A stretch of DNA of 9,196 nucleotides from Actinomycetota bacterium (GTDB lineage: Bacteria > Actinomycetota > Acidimicrobiia > Acidimicrobiales > Ilumatobacteraceae). Positions 1 to 6,686 of this stretch are shown piece by piece. The notes under the pieces were generated by a model. That model saw only the letters and a program-made list of their open reading frames with translations, was not told the origin of the DNA and searched no databases. The stretch lies in contig VERK01000080.1 in NCBI GenBank assembly GCA_018882725.1, positions 1 through 9,196 of the forward strand, given 5' to 3'. Numbering within the stretch: the stretch's first letter is position 1; every line of letters starts with the position of its first letter. Position numbers and translations under genes: made by a program.

Positions 1-157
1 AGGCCGTTTCGGCCACTGACACCGCACCGTGTCCGTAGCCGTTGGCCTTCACCACGGCGAGCAGACGTGCGGTGCCGGCGAACTCCTTCATCACAGCCAC
101 GTTGTGGGCAATGGCACTCAGGTCGATTTCGGCGACGGTGGCGCGCTGAGGTCTCAT
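1..157 (-). CDS. alr: Alanine racemase, N-terminal part (gene leaves the window)
   Basis: PLP-dependent racemase that interconverts L- and D-alanine and so supplies D-Ala for peptidoglycan; cytoplasmic. Only the first 52 codons lie in the window; the rest is beyond base 1. The fragment reads as the start of the TIM-barrel domain. An AEIDL segment (residues 9-13) is followed by AVVKANGYGHG at residues 34-44, the family signature, in which Lys37 is the lysine that forms the Schiff base with PLP. The ATG at 157-155 overlaps the nnr stop codon (ATGA, 4 bp), and a GAGGT Shine-Dalgarno sequence lies 6 nt upstream inside nnr, so this start is well supported and translation is probably coupled to nnr. 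Nothing can be said about the rest of the enzyme. Confidence 0.95.
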   Translation of the reverse strand, partial: MRPQRATVAEIDLSAIAHNVAVMKEFAGTARLLAVVKANGYGHGAVSVAETA

Positions 158-1509
158 GCGTCGACCTCACAGAGCACATCGGCCACTGCCATCGGAAGAT
201 CGCCCGCCAGCAGCCCCACCGCCCGCCCACGACGGGCCGCGCGCGCGTGTACGAACGCAGCCGAGTACGCCGCCTCGAACGCCGGCGCACCCCGCGCGAT
301 GAAGGCGGCGGTGACTCCGGCGAGCACGTCACCGCTGCCGGCGGTGGCCAACCGTTCGTCGCCTTCGTCGACGACGGCGACTCGTCCGTCGGGTGCCGCG
401 ATCACGGTGGCGGGACCCTTGAGCAAACACACACAGTTCGCGTCGGCCGCGAGCGACCGCGCCGACGAGATGCGATCGGCCGACGGTGCGGAGCCGGTGA
501 GTTGAGTGAACTCGCCGTCGTGTGGCGTGATCACCGTCGAACCACGACGATTCGCAGATACCGACAGATCGCCATCGAGAGCGAACAGCGCGTCACCGTC
601 GATGACCATCGGCAGCGTCGCCTCGGCCACCACCCGACGCACGTCGGCCATGGTTGATCGTTCGCGTCCGAGACCCGGACCAATCACCATCGCGGCGAAG
701 CGGCTGCGGGCGATCTCCACCACGTCGGGAGCCCATGCGAGTGAACCGACCGAACGACGAACCACCTCGCGAGGAATCGCACCATCCGACGATGCCCCCG
801 GCGTCACGAGGTGCACGATGCCGGCACCAGCGCGCAACGCCGCCTCGGACGCGAGAGACGCGGCACCGACCATGCCCGGACTGCCGGCCACCGCGAGAAC
901 GGCCGCTTTCCACTTGTGAGCATCGGTGGCACGCGGAGGAACCGCCACGTCATCGGCATCGACCGCGAACACGCGCGACGACGACACGTCGAGACCGATG
1001 TCGACCACTTCGACATCGCCCGCGAACTCGGCACCGTCACCGAACAGCAATCCGGGCTTGAGCGCCGCGAACGTGACGGTGGCCATCGCGCGCAGCGGTC
1101 GTCCGTGAGCACAACCAGTCATGCCGTCGATTCCGGACGGAATGTCGACCGCCAAGACCGGCACATCAGTGCGCGGTGCCGTCCAGACACCGCGAAAGCC
1201 GGTTCCGTATGCGGCGTCGATCACCAAGTCGCAGTCGGGCAGTTGCTCGGGAGTTTCAGCAGCGTCGATCACGCGCACGCTGGTTCCGCGTTCGGCGAGG
1301 AATCGAGCGGCCACACGTCCATCGGCTCCGTTGTTTCCCGGGCCAGCGATCACCACCACGCGACGACCGTACGATCCGCCAAGCATGCGTCGGGCCCGAC
1401 GAGCCACCGCCCAGGCCGCGCGCTCGATCAGGACGTGTTCGGCCGTTCCACCCGCCACTGCGGCGGCGTCGACCGCACGCATCTCGTGCGGTGTGAGAAT
1501 CGGCCTCAT
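154..1509 (-). CDS. nnr: Bifunctional NAD(P)HX epimerase / ADP-dependent NAD(P)HX dehydratase
   Basis: Metabolite-repair enzyme: the N-terminal domain interconverts R- and S-NAD(P)HX (hydrated NAD(P)H) and the C-terminal domain dehydrates the S form using ADP, regenerating NAD(P)H. Cytoplasmic, 451 residues, shorter than the about 515 of the E. coli homologue. YjeF_N domain: glycine-rich AGPGNNGADGR at 55-65, VIDAAYGTG at 96-104 with Asp98 as the likely metal ligand, and VDIPSGIDG at 121-129. Carbohydrate-kinase-like domain: AVAGSPGMVGAA at 206-217, IGPGLG at 276-281, VIDGDAL at 302-308 (many relatives have D-A-D here), TPHDGEF at 328-334, LLKGPATVI at 362-370 and TAGSGDVLAG at 389-398. It starts 21 bp after acpS and overlaps alr by 4 bp. 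There is no Shine-Dalgarno sequence before its ATG; a TANNNT box lies 6 nt upstream instead. The gene is also called nnrD/nnrE or yjeF. Confidence 0.95.
   Translation of the reverse strand: MRPILTPHEMRAVDAAAVAGGTAEHVLIERAAWAVARRARRMLGGSYGRRVVVIAGPGNNGADGRVAARFLAERGTSVRVIDAAETPEQLPDCDLVIDAAYGTGFRGVWTAPRTDVPVLAVDIPSGIDGMTGCAHGRPLRAMATVTFAALKPGLLFGDGAEFAGDVEVVDIGLDVSSSRVFAVDADDVAVPPRATDAHKWKAAVLAVAGSPGMVGAASLASEAALRAGAGIVHLVTPGASSDGAIPREVVRRSVGSLAWAPDVVEIARSRFAAMVIGPGLGRERSTMADVRRVVAEATLPMVIDGDALFALDGDLSVSANRRGSTVITPHDGEFTQLTGSAPSADRISSARSLAADANCVCLLKGPATVIAAPDGRVAVVDEGDERLATAGSGDVLAGVTAAFIARGAPAFEAAYSAAFVHARAARRGRAVGLLAGDLPMAVADVLCEVDA
164..168 (-). promoter_or_regulatory. Shine-Dalgarno sequence of alr
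   Basis: On the minus strand GAGGT is followed by a 6-nt spacer and the alr ATG. The site lies within the last codons of nnr. It fixes the alr start at the ATGA overlap. Confidence 0.6.
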
Positions 1510-1515
1510 GCTTCG

Positions 1516-1521
1516 AGGCTA
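1516..1521 (-). promoter_or_regulatory. Possible -10 box directly upstream of nnr
   Basis: The minus-strand hexamer TAGCCT fits the actinobacterial -10 pattern TANNNT and ends 6 nt before the nnr ATG, with no Shine-Dalgarno sequence in the 21-bp gap. This spacing would put a transcription start at or next to the ATG, giving a leaderless message. A six-base pattern this loose occurs often by chance, and nnr can equally be read through from acpS. Confidence 0.2.
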
Positions 1522-1526
1522 CGGAC

Positions 1527-1546
1527 GTCGTCAGCGGTCGGCCACG
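1527..1546 (-). repeat. Imperfect direct repeat, copy at the acpS stop codon
   Basis: This 20-base segment matches 1907-1926 at 19 of 20 positions. It covers the last codons of acpS (Val-Ala-Asp-Arg-stop) and 4 bases beyond. The single difference makes TGA here and TGG in the glmS copy. Confidence 0.45.
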
Positions 1547-1902
1547 ACGTAGGCGATGGCCACGTGGTCGGTGTGTGTGAGGGACAGATGCCACGCGCCC
1601 ACACCCAGGCGGTCGGCGTGTTCACGTGCTCGTCCAGCCACACGCAACACGGGTCGACCGCTCTCTTCGCGCTCGACCCACACGTCGTGGAACTCGAAGG
1701 CTCCGAGCCCGAGGCCCATGGCTTTCATCACGGCTTCGCGAGCGGCGAAACGGGCCGCCAACGAGGGCGCCTGATCGGCTTGGCTCGAGAGATCGTCGAG
1801 CTCGCGATCGGTGAACACTCGTTCGCGCATAGTGGGCGTCCGTTCGAGCGACGCGCGGAAACGGTCGATGTCGACCGCGTCGATGCCGACACCCACCACC
1901 AT
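1531..1902 (-). CDS. acpS: Holo-[acyl-carrier-protein] synthase
   Basis: Transfers the 4'-phosphopantetheine arm of CoA to a serine of acyl carrier protein, the activation step for fatty acid synthesis; cytoplasmic, usually a trimer with Mg2+. At 123 residues it has the normal length. VGIDAVDIDRF at 4-14 carries Asp8, the first metal ligand, and RFAAREAVMKAMG at 51-63 carries Glu56, the second metal ligand, and Lys60. SGRPVL at 81-86 and SLTHTDHVAIAYV at 107-119 are the family's later motifs. The ATG shares one base with the glmS stop (TGATG), so translation is probably coupled to glmS. nnr follows after 21 bp. An acpS-nnr-alr order next to glmS is known from Actinobacteria. Confidence 0.95.
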   Translation of the reverse strand: MVVGVGIDAVDIDRFRASLERTPTMRERVFTDRELDDLSSQADQAPSLAARFAAREAVMKAMGLGLGAFEFHDVWVEREESGRPVLRVAGRAREHADRLGVGAWHLSLTHTDHVAIAYVVADR

Positions 1903-4900
1903 CAGTGTCGCCAGCGGTCGGCCACGTCACTGATGGGCACGATCAAGAGATCGGCCACCGAGATGTCGCTCAGCAATTCGTCACGCATCTGACCTTCGGT
2001 CTCCGACACCCAGTCGACCAATCGGTCGTAACGCCGGTCGTAGCCCTGGAGCACTCCTCGCATCACGGCCGCCGGCAGACGATCGTGGAAACGAACGTGC
2101 AACAACAGCAAACCGATCGTGAGACCAGCCTTCACTTCAGGAACGAAGATCACTGTTCGACCATCGGAACGGCCACGCGCGACCAACACTTCTTGTTGGT
2201 CGGCCACGCGGCGCTTGGTTCCCATCAGAACCGGATTGCGCTCGACCCGACTCGGGATGTCACGCGACAACCCGCCCCGGTCGACTACCGAAATGGTCGC
2301 CGCCGACACGTCACCTTCGATGCGATACCGCGTGAAGCCGACAACCGATTCGACGGCCGGATCGAGTTCGGCCAGCACCTTGAGCGCGCGGTACGACAAC
2401 ACATCGCGTCCCGTGCCGGTCTCGAGGACGGCTTGCACGAGGGCTCGGTCGAGAATCCCTTCGTCGCTGCGCGAGATACCAACGGTGACGGTCTTGGCCT
2501 GATGCTTGATCGCATCGATCGGACGTGTGAGTTCTTCGATCGCCCGGGTGAGCGCGAGCGTGAGATCGTCGACCACAGCAGCCGGGCTGCCGACCTTGCC
2601 TGTTTCTTCCTGATACGCCTCCACCGGTGACCGATCGAGCACGATGCGGAACATGGTGGCCAAGCGCACCGCGGTGCTGGCCTCGAGGTGGCCGTCGTAG
2701 GTGCCGGCCCGCAGCGTTTCGCGGAACCGCTCGGATGCCGACGCCAGGGCCGAGCGCAGGCGGCCCACGACCACATCGCCGTCGTCGGTCGCGAGCACGG
2801 TGTCTTCCACGATCTCGCGCGCTTCCCGAAGCGCCCGAGCCAGATCGTCGATCGCCCGGGCCGCTTCGTAACCGAAGAGGTGACCCACCATGGCACTCAG
2901 CACGAACGCCAGCGCCGCGTCGGTCGACGGAACGTCGACCACGGCCGAGGCTCCGCTGAATCGCTTGTCATCGCGGTCGGCCACCACGATCGGCGTGGCC
3001 TTGTGTGCGCGATAGATCGCGATCTCCTTGGCCACGTCATCGGCCGTTCCGCCCACGAGGCCGGCCGCACACACGAGGATGAGGGGCTCACACGACAAGT
3101 CGATGTGCTTCTTGTCCTCGGTGATGTCGCAAGAAATCGACTTGTAACACAGCTCGCTCAACTTGATTCGAACCTCGTGCGCCGCAATCGCGTTGTAGCC
3201 GTTGCCCACCACGGCCCAGTAGCGCTTGGAGGGCGCGTAACGCCGTGCGATGTCGCCGATGTCGGCTCGCCGACCGATCACGTCGCGCATCGCGTCGGGC
3301 AACGCACGCAGGGCCGAGAGCAACTCGTGGCGACGACGATCGGATCCGAGTCCCATGTGCGAAGTGATGGCACACGCCAGCAACACGCCCGCCGCCACCT
3401 GTGCGTAGAAGGCTTTGGTGGAGGCCACGCTCATTTCCACGTCGCGACCATCGGATGTGAACAACACGCCGTCGGCCTTGTCGCACAGATCGCTGCCCCG
3501 GCGGTTGACGATGCCGATGACGAGAGCACCGCGCGACCGGGCCAGATCGACGGTGCGATTGGTGTCGGTCGTGGTACCGCTCTGGCTCACCGCGATCACG
3601 AGCGTGTCGGACATGTCGAGACGCAGTCCGAATCCGGACAACTCGGTGGCCGTGACCGGATCGACGTCGAGACGACCATCGCTCAATTCGTCGAGAAGAT
3701 TGGCGCAACTCTGTCCGGCCACCGCGGCCGTGCCCTGACCGATCACTCTGATCTTGGTGATGGCACCACTGGTGAGACGCGACACCACCGCGGCCGGAAG
3801 AGCGCGCGAGCCTGGGCGAGCCACCAGACGTCCATCGACGTCGGCGATTTTTCCGCGCAACGTCTTGCGCAGACTCTCGGGTGCTTCGCCGATCTCCTTC
3901 AACAAGAAGTGCGGAGCGTCGCCACGATCGATGTCGCGAGTCGTGACTTCGGCACGAGTGAGTTCGGCGTCGTCGACCGGCATCTCCGTGCCGTCGTACG
4001 ACAGCCGCCTGATGCCCTCGACGGTGCCCGCCCGCTCACCGTCGAGCACCACGATCTGACCCTTCACATCGGATGCCGACGACGTCATCTCACCGTCGAG
4101 ACGCAGATAGCGCGCGGTTTCTTCGACGACTCCGTACGGTTCGCTGGCCACCACGTAACAGTCGTCGGCGAGACCGACGAACAAACCCTGACCACTGCCG
4201 TGCAGCGCGACGAAGAGACGATTGGGATCGTCACTGGCCGCGGCCGCGATGGCGACCGACCCCTCGAACGATGCGACCGTCCGCCGAAAGGCCTCCACCG
4301 GTTCGGCTCCCTTGGCGCGATGCGTCGACATCAGCGACGGAATGACCTTGGCGTCGGTGGTGATCGCATGCGCGAAGCGCAGCCCGTGCTCGATACGAAG
4401 ATCGCCGTGATTGTCGACGTCACCGTTCAAGGCCGCGATCACGTACGGATCGGGTGACGAGTCGACGAATTCGCTGTTCACCGGATGAGCATTGGGTTCG
4501 GAGATGATGCCTACACTCGCCCACCGCGTATGACCCACCAATGACGTGCGCGCAGCCGGATTCGACAACGCACGCCGCAGTAGATCGTCGCTAGCCACGG
4601 CGGCACGCAGGGCCCGCGTGTTGTCGCCGAGCTCACCGATCTCGGCCGCGGCCTTGTACACGAACGAGAGAACTGAACCGTCGGCAACCGAACGTACCGA
4701 CCGGTTCTGGAAGAGCGGATCGGTTCCGCGTTCATCGAGTGCGTGACGCAACGTCGGATCATCACCAGATAGTCCGTGATTCCACACGAAGACGTGAATG
4801 CCCGCCGAGTCGCGACCACGCACCTCGAGCCGATCGAGCACCGACAGAGACTGTTGAATCATGAGATAGCCGGCGATGGCGGCCGTGCTCGCCTCGCGGC

Positions 4901-5291
4901 CGGCCAGATCGGCCACGGCGCGAGCGGTGCGCAAGCGGTCGTTCCGAATCGACCACACCACGTCGCGCGCGGCGATGACACGTGAGGAGAGTCGCTCGAG
5001 TTCGTCGTCGCTCAGATCACTGGCCCCATCGTCGAGGGTCCGCTCGACCTGAGCGATGGCGGCATCGATCCGATCGAGTCGCGCTTCGATCCCGACTTCG
5101 AGTTCACGCTGGTCGAGAAGCGCCCGACATCCCGGCACACCCTTCAGGATCTCGTTGACCCCACCCACCAGATCGGTGATGTCCTCGAGTGACGACGACT
5201 GCGCGGCGCGGTCGAGCGGCGCGAGGATCGAATCGACCGTCGGGACCCCACGGGTCGACGGACGGCTCACCAGAGCGATGATGCCGCACAT
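1902..5291 (-). CDS. glmS: Giant GlmS-type glutamine:fructose-6-phosphate amidotransferase with large insertions
   Basis: Predicted to make glucosamine-6-phosphate from fructose-6-phosphate and glutamine, the first step to UDP-GlcNAc. The start at 5291 is chosen because it gives MCGII, so Cys2 becomes the N-terminal nucleophile. It has 1129 residues; E. coli GlmS has 609. Glutaminase half: RGRDSAGI 158-165, HTRWA 254-258, Asn289-Gly290, Asp313. First SIS domain: IGQGTA 517-522, SQSGTT 569-574, SVASTKAF 621-628. Second SIS domain: Glu706, Lys710, Glu713, His729, matching E. coli Glu481, Lys485, Glu488, His504 at the same spacing. AKTVTV 932-937 matches the E. coli C-tail (Lys603 = Lys933). Extra segments lie at about 12-140 (partly coiled-coil-like, 66-130), within 167-249, about 820-922, and 938-1129. 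E. coli Ser303 is Ala522 here. glmM lies 37 bp upstream. A GlmS-like enzyme acting on another ketose phosphate is possible. Confidence 0.85.
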   Translation of the reverse strand: MCGIIALVSRPSTRGVPTVDSILAPLDRAAQSSSLEDITDLVGGVNEILKGVPGCRALLDQRELEVGIEARLDRIDAAIAQVERTLDDGASDLSDDELERLSSRVIAARDVVWSIRNDRLRTARAVADLAGREASTAAIAGYLMIQQSLSVLDRLEVRGRDSAGIHVFVWNHGLSGDDPTLRHALDERGTDPLFQNRSVRSVADGSVLSFVYKAAAEIGELGDNTRALRAAVASDDLLRRALSNPAARTSLVGHTRWASVGIISEPNAHPVNSEFVDSSPDPYVIAALNGDVDNHGDLRIEHGLRFAHAITTDAKVIPSLMSTHRAKGAEPVEAFRRTVASFEGSVAIAAAASDDPNRLFVALHGSGQGLFVGLADDCYVVASEPYGVVEETARYLRLDGEMTSSASDVKGQIVVLDGERAGTVEGIRRLSYDGTEMPVDDAELTRAEVTTRDIDRGDAPHFLLKEIGEAPESLRKTLRGKIADVDGRLVARPGSRALPAAVVSRLTSGAITKIRVIGQGTAAVAGQSCANLLDELSDGRLDVDPVTATELSGFGLRLDMSDTLVIAVSQSGTTTDTNRTVDLARSRGALVIGIVNRRGSDLCDKADGVLFTSDGRDVEMSVASTKAFYAQVAAGVLLACAITSHMGLGSDRRRHELLSALRALPDAMRDVIGRRADIGDIARRYAPSKRYWAVVGNGYNAIAAHEVRIKLSELCYKSISCDITEDKKHIDLSCEPLILVCAAGLVGGTADDVAKEIAIYRAHKATPIVVADRDDKRFSGASAVVDVPSTDAALAFVLSAMVGHLFGYEAARAIDDLARALREAREIVEDTVLATDDGDVVVGRLRSALASASERFRETLRAGTYDGHLEASTAVRLATMFRIVLDRSPVEAYQEETGKVGSPAAVVDDLTLALTRAIEELTRPIDAIKHQAKTVTVGISRSDEGILDRALVQAVLETGTGRDVLSYRALKVLAELDPAVESVVGFTRYRIEGDVSAATISVVDRGGLSRDIPSRVERNPVLMGTKRRVADQQEVLVARGRSDGRTVIFVPEVKAGLTIGLLLLHVRFHDRLPAAVMRGVLQGYDRRYDRLVDWVSETEGQMRDELLSDISVADLLIVPISDVADRWRH
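1907..1926 (-). repeat. Imperfect direct repeat, copy at the 3' end of glmS
   Basis: Partner of 1527-1546 (19 of 20 bases identical). It encodes Val-Ala-Asp-Arg-Trp-Arg near the C-terminus of the GlmS protein. The two copies end neighbouring genes. Confidence 0.45.
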
Positions 5292-5298
5292 GTCGAAC

Positions 5299-5304
5299 AG
5301 GTTA
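5299..5304 (-). promoter_or_regulatory. Possible -10 box of a leaderless glmS transcript
   Basis: TAACCT on the minus strand fits TANNNT and ends 7 nt before the glmS ATG. The 37-bp gap after glmM has no Shine-Dalgarno-like purine run and no clear -35 hexamer. In actinobacteria leaderless messages often show exactly this -10-to-ATG spacing. No room exists here for a glmS ribozyme. Readthrough from glmM is the alternative. Confidence 0.3.
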
Positions 5305-5328
5305 CCGAGGGGTCGGGGACGCCGATGA

Positions 5329-6675
5329 TCAGGCGAAACGCTCGGCGGCCACGGCACAGAGCCGATCGACCACGGCCTGCGCTTCGTCATGTGACGCCGC
5401 TTCGGCCATCACGCGCACCAGAGGCTCGGTCCCGCTCGAACGAACCAACACCCGGCCCTCGGAACCGAGACGCCGTTCTTCGGCCGTGATCTCGTCGCGC
5501 ATCTCAGCAGCGGCGTCAGCCGGACGACGACCCACGCGCACATTGCGAAGCACTTGCGGATACGTGGTCATCACGGCCGACGCCAACTCGGACAGACTGC
5601 GCGCACGACGACGGGCCAGAACCGACACGAACACGGCTGCCACGAGGCCGTCGCCGGTGGTGCCCATGTCGCGATGAATGATGTGGCCACTCTGTTCGCC
5701 GCCGAGCACGAAACCACCGTCGTCCATGGCATCGAGAACGTGGCGGTCTCCGACGGGTGTGGTGACCACCTGAATTCCGGCCGCTTCCATGGCCCGATGG
5801 AATCCGAGATTGGCCATGACCGTGGCCACCACGACGCTGCCGGCCAGACGACCTTGCTCACGCCGTTCGAGTGCCGACAACGCGATGAGTCGATCACCGT
5901 CGACCACCTGTCCACGATCGTCGACCGCAATCACACGATCGCCGTCACCGTCGAATGCGAACGCGAAGTCGACGCCACCCATCTGACGCACGAAGTCGCA
6001 CAACTGACGCGGTGCGGTGGCCCCGCACTCGCGGTTGATGTTGGTTCCGTCAGGAGCATCGTTGAGCACGATCACATCGGCACCGAGCGCACGGAACACG
6101 CGCGGGGCCGCTTCGTACATCGCGCCGTTGGCGGTGTCGAGTACCACGCGCGCGCCAGCCAAGCAGCGCTCGGCGAACAACGACACCACGTGGTCGACGT
6201 ACCACGACAACGCTTCGGCACGTGGAACCACGGTGCCCACGCGACGCGGAATCGATCCGCTCGGCTCGGCGGCGAGGATGGACGCGAGTTCGACCTCGAT
6301 CGCCTGCTGCGTGGCGTCGTCGACTTTGCGACCACCGGCCGCGAACACCTTGATGCCGTTGTCGGTGTACGGATTGTGTGAGGCCGTGATCACCACACCG
6401 GGAACACCGTCGCGCGCAGCCAACGCAGCGATGGCCGGCGTCGGCACAACGGCAACGTCGTCGACGTCGACTCCTTGAGCCGCCACACCGGACGCCAACG
6501 CGGTCTGCAGAGCCGGCCCGGATTCGCGCGGATCTCGGCCGATCACCAGACGCGAGGGCGACAACACCCGACCAATGGCACGACCGAGGGCCAGGGCGTA
6601 TTCGGGTGTGATCTCTTCGATGGCGACGCCACGTACCCCATCGGTTCCGAACCGCGGGTGCGCGGGTGCCGACAT
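5329..6675 (-). CDS. glmM: Phosphoglucosamine mutase
   Basis: Converts glucosamine-6-phosphate to glucosamine-1-phosphate through a phosphoserine enzyme, feeding UDP-GlcNAc and peptidoglycan synthesis; cytoplasmic. At 448 residues it has the usual length for GlmM. All four functional loops are visible: FGTDGVRG at 9-16; TASHNP at 97-102 with Ser99 as the phosphorylated serine; DGDGDR at 242-247 with Asp242, Asp244 and Asp246 as metal ligands; GGEQSGH at 325-331 for sugar binding; and RSSGTEPLVRV at 412-422 for phosphate binding. GEQSGH together with FGTDGVRG points to GlmM and not to a phosphoglucomutase or phosphomannomutase. The ATG lies 11 bp after the rpsI stop, with only a weak GAGCG before it, so translation may depend on rpsI. 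The next gene encodes the enzyme that makes its substrate. Confidence 0.97.
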   Translation of the reverse strand: MSAPAHPRFGTDGVRGVAIEEITPEYALALGRAIGRVLSPSRLVIGRDPRESGPALQTALASGVAAQGVDVDDVAVVPTPAIAALAARDGVPGVVITASHNPYTDNGIKVFAAGGRKVDDATQQAIEVELASILAAEPSGSIPRRVGTVVPRAEALSWYVDHVVSLFAERCLAGARVVLDTANGAMYEAAPRVFRALGADVIVLNDAPDGTNINRECGATAPRQLCDFVRQMGGVDFAFAFDGDGDRVIAVDDRGQVVDGDRLIALSALERREQGRLAGSVVVATVMANLGFHRAMEAAGIQVVTTPVGDRHVLDAMDDGGFVLGGEQSGHIIHRDMGTTGDGLVAAVFVSVLARRRARSLSELASAVMTTYPQVLRNVRVGRRPADAAAEMRDEITAEERRLGSEGRVLVRSSGTEPLVRVMAEAASHDEAQAVVDRLCAVAAERFA

Positions 6676-6686
6676 GCGGCGCTCGC

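Noticed and set aside
811..1992. Plus-strand open frame of 393 codons across nnr and acpS
   Set aside because: It crosses two verified minus-strand genes and their boundary, and has antisense-type composition and no motif.
2688..4457. Plus-strand open frame of 589 codons opposite glmS
   Set aside because: It lies wholly antisense to a gene with clear catalytic motifs. Its translation is rich in His, Arg and Gly, with no recognisable domain. Long antisense frames are expected in GC-rich genes.
5292..5328. glmS ribozyme or riboswitch upstream of glmS
   Set aside because: The gap is only 37 bp, far too short for the glmS ribozyme, and no such structure is seen.
5292..5390. Possible N-terminal extension of GlmS by 33 codons
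   Set aside because: The frame is open there, but it overlaps the end of glmM, and an extension would bury Cys2, which must be N-terminal for the glutaminase reaction.
5554..6381. Plus-strand open frame of 275 codons opposite glmM
   Set aside because: It mirrors the codon pattern of glmM, is rich in His and Arg, and has no domain.
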